From: Nodosilinea sp. E11
Lineage (GTDB): Bacteria > Cyanobacteriota > Cyanobacteriia > Phormidesmidales > Phormidesmidaceae
Direction of reading: 5' to 3'
DNA: 64,000 nt
Assembly: GCF_032813545.1 (NCBI RefSeq)
Contig: NZ_CP136520.1
Location: forward strand, 1,668,001 to 1,732,000
Shown piece after piece: positions 36,387-45,346 of the stretch. Under the pieces are notes generated by a model. That model was not told the DNA's origin, ran no database searches, and saw only the letters and a list, made by a program, of their open reading frames with translations. Made by a program: the position numbers and the translations under genes. Within the stretch, counting starts at the first letter, position 1. Each line of letters opens with the position of its first letter.

Positions 36387-37675
36387 GGGTTCAAGCTCAG
36401 AACCTCATAAATTGCCTGGGTAATCTGCTTGAGCTGCTCTGGCTCCACAATATAGGGCGGCATCGTATAGACCAGGCGACCAAAGGGGCGTAGCCATACT
36501 CCCTGGGCAACAAACTGGGGCTGCACCACGGCCAGATCCACGGGTTCGTGCAGTTCGACCACACCGATCGCGCCCAGCACCCGCACATCCTTCACCGCTG
36601 GCAAGTCGCGACAGGGGGCTAGCTCCCGCTTGAGCTGGGCTTCTATGGCAAATATCTTGGTGGCCCAGTCGTAGCTCTCTAGCAGAGTCAAATTCTCTAG
36701 CGCCACCGCGCAGGCCAGTGGGTTGCCCATAAAGGTAGGACCGTGCATAAACACCCCCGCCTCGCCCTGGGCAAAGGTTTCGCTAATATGGGTCGTTGTC
36801 AGCGTGGCCGCCAGCGACATGAAGCCGCCGGTCAGGGCCTTGCCAACACAGAGAATGTCGGGGCTAATGTCAGCGTACTGGCAGGCGAAGAGCTTACCCG
36901 TACGGCCAAAGCCTGTGGCAATTTCATCGAGAATCAACAGCACGCCATACTCGTCGCATAGTTCCCGCGCCCGCCGCACATACGGGGGGCTATAGAACCG
37001 CATACCCCCTGCCCCCTGCACCACGGGTTCAAGAATAGCAGCGGCAATCTCCCCGTGGTAACGCTCTAGAATAGCCTCAAAGCTGGCAATGTCCCCGTCT
37101 TCCCAGACCCCCTCAAAGGGAATTTGGGGGGCATCGGCAAAGTACTGCTCCACCAGGCTATGGCGAAACAGATGGTGCATGCCATTCACCGGGTCACACA
37201 CCGCCATGGCCGCAAAGGTATCACCGTGGTAGCCGTGGCGAATGGTCAGAAAGTGCTGCTTTTGGGTCTCCCCTCGGTTGTACCAGTACTGAATCGCCAT
37301 TTTCATGGCAACCTCTACCGCCACCGAGCCAGAATCGCAGAAAAACACGTGCTGCAAGGGAGCCGGTGTCATCTGCACCAGTTTTTGGGCCAACTGCACG
37401 GCGGGTTGATGGGTCAGTCCACCAAACATCACATGGCTCATGCGCCCCATTTGCGCCTGAGCCGCCTGGTTCAGCCGAGGATGGTTGTAGCCATGAATGC
37501 AGGCCCACCACGATGACATACCGTCGACCAGGCGATCGCCCGTTTCTAGCTCTAGGTAAACGCCCTGGGCCGACTTCACCGCAAACACCGGCCCCGTGCC
37601 CGGCATGGCAGCATAGGGGTGCCAGACATGGCGGCGATCGAGCGCCATCAGTTGATCAATCGGCAGCGTATCCAT
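36383..37675 (-). CDS. bioA: Adenosylmethionine-8-amino-7-oxononanoate aminotransferase
   Basis: A 430-residue PLP enzyme that converts 7-keto-8-aminopelargonate to 7,8-diaminopelargonate in biotin synthesis, using SAM as amino donor. The opening HVWHPYAAMPG and WWACIHGYNHP are BioA hallmarks, and the PLP lysine is K279 in CVGKALTGGF. LILDEIATGFGRTG carries the PLP-pyridine aspartate. Length is normal. The ATG at 37675 is preferred; a GTG at 37690 is possible but lies inside a GTAGGG hairpin repeat. It follows an alpha/beta hydrolase gene by 41 bp on the same strand. Many cyanobacteria use BioU for this step, so presence of bioA is lineage-informative. Confidence 0.95.
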   Translation of the reverse strand: MDTLPIDQLMALDRRHVWHPYAAMPGTGPVFAVKSAQGVYLELETGDRLVDGMSSWWACIHGYNHPRLNQAAQAQMGRMSHVMFGGLTHQPAVQLAQKLVQMTPAPLQHVFFCDSGSVAVEVAMKMAIQYWYNRGETQKQHFLTIRHGYHGDTFAAMAVCDPVNGMHHLFRHSLVEQYFADAPQIPFEGVWEDGDIASFEAILERYHGEIAAAILEPVVQGAGGMRFYSPPYVRRARELCDEYGVLLILDEIATGFGRTGKLFACQYADISPDILCVGKALTGGFMSLAATLTTTHISETFAQGEAGVFMHGPTFMGNPLACAVALENLTLLESYDWATKIFAIEAQLKRELAPCRDLPAVKDVRVLGAIGVVELHEPVDLAVVQPQFVAQGVWLRPFGRLVYTMPPYIVEPEQLKQITQAIYEVLSLNP

Positions 37676-37681
37676 CACGGT

Positions 37682-37704
37682 AGGGTGCACTCGCGCAGCA
37701 GTGC
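37682..37704. repeat. GTAGGG hairpin repeat at the bioA 5' end
   Basis: A GTAGGGTGCACT unit whose GCACT arm (37687-37691) pairs with AGTGC (37700-37704). It lies in the 41-bp space between the hydrolase and bioA, so it would be transcribed as part of the bioA leader. Confidence 0.55.
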
Positions 37705-37716
37705 GTCGTAGACAAC

Positions 37717-38571
37717 CTAGGCCAAAAACCCGTCAACGTATTCTAAATAGGTCTCCGGGTCCTCCAGCATCGGGAAATGCCCCGTATTTTTTACCAGAGC
37801 GTAGTCAATTTTTGGATTTAAATCCGCTGCCGTGCGCCCCAGCTCTGCCGGGGTAATTTTGTCGAATTCACCCGCAACCAGCAGGGTAGGAACGCTGATT
37901 TTGGCAAACTCCACCGGCATCACTTCCGTCGCTTTCTTGCTGACTGAGGTAAAAATTGTGCCCAAGGCCGTAGCATAATCGGCATTTAAGAAATCGTCTA
38001 GAAAAGCCACCTTCTCGGCGGCAGGAATGGGGCGGCTGAGGAACCGAGCCATAAAGAAGCGGGGCGCTAGGGGCAGCTTGCCCAGCCACTTGGGTCGAAA
38101 GGCAACTACGTAGCCGCCAAATTTGTAGAACGCTTCAAAGGCCGCTTTGTCGTACTCAAAAATGCCGTTGCAGGTCAAAATGACGCGATCGCAGCGCTCT
38201 GGATACTGATTCACAAAGTACACCGCCACCGATGCCCCCATGGAATGAGCATTGATCGACACCTGCGGCAGGTTTAGCGCCGTGAGCAGGTCGGCCAAAT
38301 CGTCGGCATAGGTCTCTAGCTCGTAGCCCCGCGCCGCTACCGCATCCTGCTGGTCGGGGGCAATGGTGGATCGCCCAAACCCCCGCATGTCGTAGAGCAA
38401 ACAGTCGTAGCGATCGCTCAACGCCGCCGCCGTGCTCCGCCAATAGCGGGCCGACCCAGCCCAGCCGTGGATAAACACCATCACTGGCTTAGGAGAAGCC
38501 GGGTCGCGGGGCAGATCGCTACTGACCCACTCGTAGTAGTGGTTGACCTGACGAATCTCAACGTAGGGCAT
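37717..38571 (-). CDS. Alpha/beta hydrolase, candidate BioH-type esterase
   Basis: A 284-residue alpha/beta-fold hydrolase. The oxyanion region is VMVFIHGWAGSARYW, the nucleophile elbow is INAHSMGAS (Ser within GHSxG-like AHSMG), the acid is in VAGEFDKITP and the histidine in KNTGHFPMLEDP, so the triad is complete. No signal peptide is present. It starts 2 bp from the clpX stop and is followed by bioA, so it lies in a clpX-hydrolase-bioA transcript. That position makes it a candidate pimeloyl-ACP methyl ester esterase for biotin synthesis, a slot filled by several unrelated hydrolases in different bacteria. A general esterase or haloalkane-dehalogenase-like role is the alternative. Confidence 0.88.
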   Translation of the reverse strand: MPYVEIRQVNHYYEWVSSDLPRDPASPKPVMVFIHGWAGSARYWRSTAAALSDRYDCLLYDMRGFGRSTIAPDQQDAVAARGYELETYADDLADLLTALNLPQVSINAHSMGASVAVYFVNQYPERCDRVILTCNGIFEYDKAAFEAFYKFGGYVVAFRPKWLGKLPLAPRFFMARFLSRPIPAAEKVAFLDDFLNADYATALGTIFTSVSKKATEVMPVEFAKISVPTLLVAGEFDKITPAELGRTAADLNPKIDYALVKNTGHFPMLEDPETYLEYVDGFLA

Positions 38572-38573
38572 GG

Positions 38574-39911
38574 CTACGCAGACTCAGGCTTAGGCATCGA
38601 CGATGGGTGCAGCAGCAGGTCGGCGGTCGACCGTTGCTCAACCATTTCGCGGGTAATCGTGCAACGTTTGAGGTCTTTGCGCGAGGGCAGCTCATACATA
38701 ATGTCGAGCATCAGTTCTTCGATAATGCCGCGCAGGGCGCGCGCACCGGTCTTGCGACGGTAGGCCTCTCGGGCGATCGCCCGCAGCGCATCCGACTTAA
38801 ACTCTAGCTGCACATTGTCCATCAGCATCAGCTTTTGGAACTGCTTCACCAGGGCATTCTTGGGCTCAGTCAAGATCGCCATCAGCGATTCTTCGTCGAG
38901 GGGTTCTAGCACCGAGGTCGCCGGAATTCGGCCAATAAACTCAGGAATCAAGCCAAATTTCACCAGGTCATCGGGCTCCAGGTTACGCAACACGTCAGCG
39001 GTGCGCTTCTCCCGCGAAAACTGACCTTCACCGGGCTGGACAAAGCCAATCGATTTTTTGCCGATGCGCTGCTCAACAATTTTCTCTAACCCAACAAAGG
39101 CACCGCCGCAGATAAACAAAATGTTGCTGGTGTCGATCTGAATGCAGTCCTGGTAGGGGTGCTTGCGACCTCCCTGGGGCGGCACGTTGGCGACCGTACC
39201 CTCCAACATTTTTAGCAGTGCCTGCTGGACACCTTCTCCCGAAACATCGCGGGTAATCGAAGGGTTCTCGCTCTTGCGGGCAATCTTGTCAATTTCATCA
39301 ATGTAGATAATGCCGCGCTGGGCTTCTTCCACATCTAAATCGGCAACCTGAAGCAGCCGCAGCAGAATATTTTCGACGTCTTCGCCCACATAGCCCGCCT
39401 CGGTGAGGGTGGTGGCGTCGGCCACTGCAAAGGGCACCTCTAGAATACGAGCCAAGGTTTGAGCGAGGAGGGTCTTGCCGCAGCCCGTAGGGCCAATCAA
39501 CAAAATATTTGACTTCTGTAGCTCAACGAGGTCTTCGGGAGCTTCACCCTCCAACCCTTGCAGGTAGCTAAGACGCTTGTAGTGGTTATAAACCGCCACT
39601 GACAGCACTTTCTTAGCTTCATCCTGACCGATCACATGATCGTCTAGATAGGTCTTAATTTCACGCGGCTTAGGAATCTGGCCCAGAGCAATGGCTGGCG
39701 CCGTTCTGGGGCGATCGGCAGGAGCTTCTCGGCGGGGAACCGGCTGAGCGATCGCCGTACCCGAATCAAACAGCTCTTCGTCTAAAATCTCGTTGCACAG
39801 ATCGACGCACTCGTCACAGATGTAGACCCCCGGCCCCGCAATCAGCTTGCGCACCTGCTCCTGAGACTTGCCACAAAACGAGCACTTGAGATGGGAGTCG
39901 TACTTAGACAT
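38574..39911 (-). CDS. clpX: ATP-dependent Clp protease ATP-binding subunit ClpX
   Basis: A 445-residue AAA+ unfoldase. The N-terminal zinc-binding domain has C10, C13, C32 and C35. The AAA+ core has Walker [11 protein letters not shown], Walker [12 protein letters not shown], and the pore loop GYVGEDVE. The ClpP-docking IGF loop is present in [13 protein letters not shown]. Sensor 2 lies in the C-terminal segment [14 protein letters not shown]. It pairs with the ClpP encoded 9 bp upstream to degrade tagged or misfolded proteins. Length and all motifs are canonical. Confidence 0.98.
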   Translation of the reverse strand: MSKYDSHLKCSFCGKSQEQVRKLIAGPGVYICDECVDLCNEILDEELFDSGTAIAQPVPRREAPADRPRTAPAIALGQIPKPREIKTYLDDHVIGQDEAKKVLSVAVYNHYKRLSYLQGLEGEAPEDLVELQKSNILLIGPTGCGKTLLAQTLARILEVPFAVADATTLTEAGYVGEDVENILLRLLQVADLDVEEAQRGIIYIDEIDKIARKSENPSITRDVSGEGVQQALLKMLEGTVANVPPQGGRKHPYQDCIQIDTSNILFICGGAFVGLEKIVEQRIGKKSIGFVQPGEGQFSREKRTADVLRNLEPDDLVKFGLIPEFIGRIPATSVLEPLDEESLMAILTEPKNALVKQFQKLMLMDNVQLEFKSDALRAIAREAYRRKTGARALRGIIEELMLDIMYELPSRKDLKRCTITREMVEQRSTADLLLHPSSMPKPESA

Positions 39912-39920
39912 AAAATGCCC

Positions 39921-40598
39921 CTAATTAAGTGCAGTCATAGCGACGGCTGCCGAGAGCGACTGTCTCTCTACGACATCATCAATGATTCCGTAATTTTTGG
40001 CCTCGGCAGCAGACATATAAAAGTCGCGTTCCGTATCGGCTTCAATGCGATCGATGGGCTGCCCAGTGTGATGGGCAATCAGCTCATTGAGACGACTCTT
40101 GTGGTACAGAATCTCCCGCGCCTGAATTTCGATATCGACCGCCTGGCCCTGGGCACCCCCCAACGGCTGGTGAATCATAATTCGAGCACTGGGCAGCGAC
40201 AGCCGCTTGCCCTTAGCCCCGGCGCACAGCAGAAATGCTCCCATACTGGCCGCTAGGCCAAAACAAATGGTCACCACGTCCGGGCGAATTTGCTGCATGG
40301 TGTCGTAAATGGCCATGCCCGCCGTCACCGAACCACCGGGAGAGTTGATATAGAGCTGCACGTCCTTCTCAGGCTCTTCGGCATCAAGGTAAAGCAGTTG
40401 AGCAACAATTGAATCGGCCACTTCGTCAGTAACCGGTGTGCCCAAAAACACAATCCGCTCCCGCAGCAGGCGAGAGTAAATATCAAACGCACGTTCCCCC
40501 CGCCCCGATTGCTCTACAACAACGGGTAACATGCTGCGCACCTGGTCGGCGTGGCTCAAACTCAAGATGGGGCTACTCAAAGGGTTCGATGCAATCAT
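39921..40598 (-). CDS. clpP: ATP-dependent Clp protease proteolytic subunit ClpP
   Basis: A 225-residue serine protease from the ATG at 40598. Starts at 40697 or at an internal Met before [20 protein letters not shown] are alternatives, as N-terminal propeptides vary in the family. The catalytic residues are S118 in [11 protein letters not shown] and H143 in [13 protein letters not shown], with the Asp in the [13 protein letters not shown] region. Cyanobacteria encode several ClpP paralogues; the one next to clpX is usually called ClpP2. It lies between tig and clpX in a typical chaperone-protease operon. Confidence 0.95.
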   Translation of the reverse strand: MIASNPLSSPILSLSHADQVRSMLPVVVEQSGRGERAFDIYSRLLRERIVFLGTPVTDEVADSIVAQLLYLDAEEPEKDVQLYINSPGGSVTAGMAIYDTMQQIRPDVVTICFGLAASMGAFLLCAGAKGKRLSLPSARIMIHQPLGGAQGQAVDIEIQAREILYHKSRLNELIAHHTGQPIDRIEADTERDFYMSAAEAKNYGIIDDVVERQSLSAAVAMTALN

Positions 40599-40796
40599 AA
40601 TAGGTTTGCGCGAGATTTCAAGGGCTTGGGGATATTGCTTTACGCCAGATGCCCCCAAGGCAACGACGTCTTTTAGACCAAACTGAGCGCCAGCCATTGG
40701 CTGACCTACCCGACATTATGCCCCAAAAATTCAGGTTTACGGGGGTAGAACAGCCAACGGGTTTACCAAACGCTACGACTGAGCCCAAGTGCCAGC

Positions 40797-42293
40797 CTAG
40801 CGATTTTCAGCCTTTTTTTTGCTTTTGCCCGCCGATGCCCCAGCGGCTGAGACCTCAGTGGCCTCAACTTCTGTAGCTTCGACCTCTACCGTTTGAGCAT
40901 CAGCGGCTTCTGACTCGACAGTGTCGCTTTCAAGGGCCTCGTCTAGATCGGCAGCCGCCTCAGGCTCTGGTTGCAATGTGCCTTCGGGCACCAGCTCAAC
41001 GGTGTTGACTTCTTCTAGCCAGGCCAGAATTTTTTCTTGCAGCAGCTCTTCGGTTAGCACCTGGGTCAGGCGATCGGGGTCAATCTGGCTGGGATCTTCG
41101 ACCTCGGCCATAGCCTCCTTAATTTTTGCTTGAAGCGCCTCTTCTTCGACCTTAATGCCTTCCTGCTTGGCCACTTCGCCCAAGGCCAAAGTGCGGCGCA
41201 GGCGCTCGATCGCTTCAGGACGCGTGCGCTGGCGCATGCCATCAACCAGCTCCCGAGTCAGCATTTTGTTGACATCAATGCCCTGGCGGCTAAGCTGCAT
41301 GATGGTCTGGGTGAGCAAAAAGTCCACCTCTTTTTGCACCAGAGTGTTGGGAATTTCGGCCTCTAGGTGCTCTACAAGGGCTTCGATCAAAGCCGCGTCT
41401 TTGTTGGCCTTGGTTTTCTCCGTCGCCTCTTCCTGGTAGCGCTCAGTCAGCGAAGTCCGCAACTCTTCAATCGTCGCAAACTCGCTGATCTCCTGGGCAA
41501 AATCATCGTCGAGATCGGGCAGTTCTTTTTCTTTAATTTCCTTCAGGGTGATAGAGAACACCGCAGGCTTACCTGCCAACTCCGCCTGGGAATAGTCGTC
41601 CGGGAACGGAATTTCGATATCTTTGGCCTCTTCGAGGGCCATGCCAATGATGCCTTCCATAAAGCCGGGAATGAAGCGCCCCTCCTCGAGTTCGACCTGG
41701 AAGTCGGTGCCTGAGCCGCCCTGAAATTCTTCAAATTCGCCGCTTTCGTTCTGCACCTTACCAACGAAGTCGATCACGGCCACATCGCCAGCCTGGGCAG
41801 GGCGATCTTCAATCGGCACCAGGGTGGCCATGTTGTTTTGGTACTTTGCCAGGGTGGTGTCAACCTGCTCCGGATCAGGGAGGATTTCTTCGGCTTGAAC
41901 CGATAAACCCTTGTAGGTCTTCAAGGTGACACGGGGAGGCACATCGACCGAGGCTTGAATGGCGAGGGGCTGCCCAGGCTCGTACTGGCTAATCAATTCC
42001 TCAAAGGAACTTTTTAACTGGTAGTTGCCGATCGCCTCGATTTCTTCTTGCTTAATCGCCTTTTCTACGGCGTTTTGCACCAGTTCTTCAATCACTGCGG
42101 CCTTGAACTGAGGCACCCCAACCCGCTGCAAAAAGACCTGCCGGGGCACCTTGCCCTTGCGAAAGCCCGGCACATTGACCGTCCGCATCATCTTATTGAG
42201 CACCTGATCGTAGGTCTTTTGAGACAGATCAGCAGGGATCTCAATTGCGAGTCCCACCTGGCTATCGGGCAGTACTTCCTGGGTAACTTTCAT
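40797..42293 (-). CDS. tig: Trigger factor
   Basis: A 498-residue ribosome-associated chaperone and peptidyl-prolyl isomerase. The N-terminal ribosome-binding domain has NVPGFRKGKVPRQVFLQR, containing the GFRxGKxP signature. The FKBP-type PPIase domain follows (AGDVAVIDFVGKVQNESGEF...FQVELEEGRFIPGFMEGIIGM). A long helical C-terminal domain ends in an acidic, Ala/Glu/Val-rich tail (about 440-498, repeated VEATEV) and a Lys-rich end. It leads the tig-clpP-clpX operon. The start lies 434 bp from the divergent asd gene. Confidence 0.97.
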   Translation of the reverse strand: MKVTQEVLPDSQVGLAIEIPADLSQKTYDQVLNKMMRTVNVPGFRKGKVPRQVFLQRVGVPQFKAAVIEELVQNAVEKAIKQEEIEAIGNYQLKSSFEELISQYEPGQPLAIQASVDVPPRVTLKTYKGLSVQAEEILPDPEQVDTTLAKYQNNMATLVPIEDRPAQAGDVAVIDFVGKVQNESGEFEEFQGGSGTDFQVELEEGRFIPGFMEGIIGMALEEAKDIEIPFPDDYSQAELAGKPAVFSITLKEIKEKELPDLDDDFAQEISEFATIEELRTSLTERYQEEATEKTKANKDAALIEALVEHLEAEIPNTLVQKEVDFLLTQTIMQLSRQGIDVNKMLTRELVDGMRQRTRPEAIERLRRTLALGEVAKQEGIKVEEEALQAKIKEAMAEVEDPSQIDPDRLTQVLTEELLQEKILAWLEEVNTVELVPEGTLQPEPEAAADLDEALESDTVESEAADAQTVEVEATEVEATEVSAAGASAGKSKKKAENR

Positions 42294-42727
42294 GGGGTCT
42301 TTTTGCTAACTAGACGGCGGCTGCGCACGCTCCAAACCGGCGAGGAACTTTTGGCGCAATTAATAAGCATACTCTATCGCTCGTTACACCCCAAGGACTA
42401 TTCCTCAAGTTTCGTCCGCCATTCGGGGCATCTAGGCCGCAGTTTCAAGGGCATTGGTCGATGCAGCAGCTCCCAGAGCCTAGCTTGATTTCCTCATGTT
42501 CATAGCTGTGGCCAGCCTGGTTAAGACATTTCCCTTAGAACGTTTGAACGTTCTCAAGAGCTTCTAGATGTCCTAACCCGGTGCTCATGGCTATATTTCA
42601 GCGTCCCCAGCCCTATCCTTTCCCCGGCAAGATTGCTTGGGTAGGCCCCAGGGCTGTTGGGAGGCAAGGGCAAAATGCTAGTATCAGCGGATGCCAGAAT
42701 GTTGATGGATAACTTTGAGGTAGTGCT
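42294..42727. other. Divergent tig/asd promoter region with MITE copy
   Basis: A 434-bp intergenic region between divergent genes. It must contain promoters for tig and asd and carries a palindromic element at 42502-42594 listed separately. No gene is visible. Confidence 0.5.
42502..42594. mobile_element. MITE-like palindromic element, copy A
   Basis: A 93-bp element with imperfect terminal inverted repeats of about 27 bp (left ATAGCTGTGGCCAGCC..., right ending ...CTCATGGCTAT) and a palindromic core AGAACGTTTGAACGTTCT. The TTAAGACAT and ATGTCCTAAC blocks match copies B (51835-51935) and C (53494-53596). There is no coding capacity. It lies in the tig/asd intergenic region. Confidence 0.75.
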
Positions 42728-43753
42728 GTGTCGAATGGGCTGAGCGTTGCAGTAATGGGGGCCACGGGGGCCGTGGGGGCAGAGCTTTTGACGCTGCTCG
42801 ATGAGCGATCGTTTCCCCTTAAAAATCTGACTCTGCTGGCGTCTCCTCGATCAGCAGGCACTACTCTTAGCTTCCGGGGCGAAGACATTCCCGTACAGGC
42901 CATCGGCCCAGACTCCTTCACCGGCATTGATCTGGTATTGGCATCGGCAGGCGGGTCGGTCTCTCAAGAATGGTTGCCCAAGGCGGTGGCGGCGGGTGCT
43001 ATTTGCATCGACAACTCCAGCGCCTATCGAATGGATCCCTCAGTGCCTCTGGTGGTGCCCGAGGTCAACCCTGAAGCCGCCCAAACCCACCAGGGAATCA
43101 TTGCTAACCCCAACTGCACTACCATTTTGATGGCCTTGGCCGTTTGGCCACTGCACCAGGTACAACCCGTGCAGCGTTTGGTAGTGGCCACCTACCAGTC
43201 GGCCAGCGGCGCTGGCGCTAGGGCTATGGAAGAGGTCAAACAACAGGCTCGCGCTATCTTGGCTGGCGAAGAACCTGTGGCAGAGGCTTTTCCCTACCCT
43301 CTGGCGTTTAACCTGTTTCCTCACAACTCGCCCCTTGACGAACAGGGCTACTGCCAAGAGGAGATGAAGATGGTGAACGAAACCCGCAAAATTTTTGGCG
43401 CTGACAACCTAAGAATCTCGGCCACCTGTGTGAGGGTTCCCGTACTGCGAGCCCACTCCGAAGCGGTTAATATTGAATTTGCGACTCCATTTTCTCCCCA
43501 AGCCGCTAAGGCGTTACTGGCCAAAGCCCCAGGGGTCAAACTGGTCGAAGATTGGAAGCGCAACTACTTCCCTATGCCTATGGAGGCCAGCGGTCAAGAC
43601 GATGTGCTGGTCGGTCGTATCCGCCAGGATATCTCTAACCCCAACGCTTTGGAGCTGTGGCTAAGCGGCGACCAGATTCGCAAGGGGGCCGCCCTCAATG
43701 CGGTGCAGATCGCTGAGTTGCTGGCTGTGCCCCAGGCGGTAGTGGCGGGTTAA
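42728..43753 (+). CDS. asd: Aspartate-semialdehyde dehydrogenase
   Basis: A 341-residue enzyme from a GTG start that makes aspartate semialdehyde from aspartyl phosphate, feeding lysine/diaminopimelate, threonine and methionine. The NADPH-binding loop is VAVMGATGAVGAELL, the catalytic cysteine is C130 in NPNCTTILMAL, and CVRVPVLRAHSEAVNIEF carries the conserved arginine and histidine. Length is canonical. dapA follows 212 bp downstream in the same direction, giving the first two steps towards diaminopimelate. Confidence 0.96.
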   Translation: MSNGLSVAVMGATGAVGAELLTLLDERSFPLKNLTLLASPRSAGTTLSFRGEDIPVQAIGPDSFTGIDLVLASAGGSVSQEWLPKAVAAGAICIDNSSAYRMDPSVPLVVPEVNPEAAQTHQGIIANPNCTTILMALAVWPLHQVQPVQRLVVATYQSASGAGARAMEEVKQQARAILAGEEPVAEAFPYPLAFNLFPHNSPLDEQGYCQEEMKMVNETRKIFGADNLRISATCVRVPVLRAHSEAVNIEFATPFSPQAAKALLAKAPGVKLVEDWKRNYFPMPMEASGQDDVLVGRIRQDISNPNALELWLSGDQIRKGAALNAVQIAELLAVPQAVVAG

Positions 43754-43840
43754 ATGCAGTACATGCTTACAGCGTGAGCATGGCGTAAAGCCAGAATTAC
43801 CTGTAGGGGGTTGTCGCCAGGCGGTAGGAGGTATAAGGTT

Positions 43841-43888
43841 TAAGGCTCAAGGCATAAAGACTACCTATGCCCTATACTTTGAGCCTTA
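43841..43888. terminator. Stem-loop between asd and dapA
   Basis: TAAGGCTCAA (43841-43850) pairs with TTGAGCCTTA (43879-43888), and inner GGCAT pairs with ATGCC. The hairpin lies about 88 bp after asd and 78 bp before dapA and has no U-run. It may attenuate or process the asd-dapA transcript. Confidence 0.45.
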
Positions 43889-43965
43889 GCTCACTACCCT
43901 CCTGACCAGGGGCAACTTGGTATAATCTCAAGGTCGTTGAATTTATTAGGATGTAAGGCATTCGG

Positions 43966-44871
43966 GTGACGTATTTTGGCAGAGTGCTAACGGCAATGGT
44001 GACGCCATTTTCTGAAGATGGCTCCGTAGATTACGCCGTGGCTGAGCGCCTAGCTGACCATTTAGTTAGCAACGGCAGCGATGGGCTGGTGGTGTGCGGT
44101 ACCACAGGCGAGTCACCAACCCTGAGCTGGCAAGAGGAATACCAGCTGTTTAAGACTGTGCGTGAGGCCGTAGCGGGTCGGGCTAAGGTCTTAGCAGGTA
44201 CAGGCTCTAACTCTACGTCTGAGGCCATTGAGGCCACCTGCCATGCCTACGACCTAGGATTAGACGGGTCGTTGCAGGTAGTACCTTACTACAACAAACC
44301 TCCCCAAGAGGGGCTTTATCTGCACTTTAGCCAGATTGCGGCGGCGGTGCCCGACCTGCCAATTATGCTGTACAACATCCCGGGACGTACCGGTTGTGGC
44401 CTGGCGGTAGAAACCATTGCCCGCCTAGCAGAAATATCGAATATAGTGGCTATTAAGGAGGCCAGTGGAAGTTTAGACCAAGCCAGTCAGGTCAGGTACC
44501 ATACCCCTGCCGAATTTGGCATCTACTCTGGGGATGATTCGTTGACCCTGCCAATGCTCGCCGTGGGCGGCTGTGGGGTTGTGAGCGTTGCTAGCCATCT
44601 GGTTGGCCCTCAGATTCAAGCTATGGTGCAGGCCTACGAAGCCGGAAATACCCGGTTGGCCACAAAAATTCACTTGCAGTTGTTACCTTTGTTTAAGGTA
44701 CTGTTTGTTACGACTAACCCAGTGCCGTTAAAAGTGGCTTTGGTTCAGCAAGGATGGCCAGTGGGTGCAGTGCGATCGCCCCTGTGTATGCCTGACGAGT
44801 CGGTGAGTACTGCGATCGCAGATGTGCTTCAGCAGCTCTCAAATACGGGTATTTTAGCCCCAACCCTGTAG
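43966..44871 (+). CDS. dapA: 4-hydroxy-tetrahydrodipicolinate synthase
   Basis: A 301-residue TIM-barrel aldolase from a GTG start. It condenses pyruvate with aspartate semialdehyde in the diaminopimelate/lysine branch. The Schiff-base lysine is K164 in [12 protein letters not shown] and the catalytic tyrosine is Y136 in [28 protein letters not shown] is the standard N-terminal motif. It works directly after Asd, encoded upstream. Confidence 0.97.
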   Translation: MTYFGRVLTAMVTPFSEDGSVDYAVAERLADHLVSNGSDGLVVCGTTGESPTLSWQEEYQLFKTVREAVAGRAKVLAGTGSNSTSEAIEATCHAYDLGLDGSLQVVPYYNKPPQEGLYLHFSQIAAAVPDLPIMLYNIPGRTGCGLAVETIARLAEISNIVAIKEASGSLDQASQVRYHTPAEFGIYSGDDSLTLPMLAVGGCGVVSVASHLVGPQIQAMVQAYEAGNTRLATKIHLQLLPLFKVLFVTTNPVPLKVALVQQGWPVGAVRSPLCMPDESVSTAIADVLQQLSNTGILAPTL

Positions 44872-45346
44872 GCTCCCCCTAAGAGACTGGCGTGCCAGTG
44901 GGCTAACTGCCATTGTGACTACTTCTACCAACACAGCCTTAGCTAAGCTGCTCCGTTCGACGCAAATTGCTTAGCCAGCTAATGCAACTACCCTGATTTT
45001 CTCACAACTGAATAGTCTGTTTATTCCTGTACCCACGTAAACGTTATCTATGGTTCTAGCTGTATTCTCTACGATTCCCGCCTCTCTACCTGCCTTGGGC
45101 GCAGCACTATTCTGGGCTGATGCTGTACCTATAGAGGCTGCTTACACCTAGGGTGCTAATGAGGCTAGCTTGAGGCAAGGTCGCCACTGTCTTCGCTGCA
45201 AAGATTCAGCAACCCTCTGCCCACAACTTTCATAATCGCCTTAGCCATCTAAGGCTGCTCTTCTTTTCAGGCTAAAAGTTTCAATTTAACTAAATAGCCC
45301 TCAATCTTTTTCAAACCAATTCAACTATTCACAGACGAGACTGTTT
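44872..45346. other. Long leader/promoter region of rnj
   Basis: A 475-bp non-coding stretch between dapA and the RNase J gene. It contains no recognisable gene, long hairpin or repeat. The length suggests a promoter plus a long 5' untranslated region. Confidence 0.4.
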
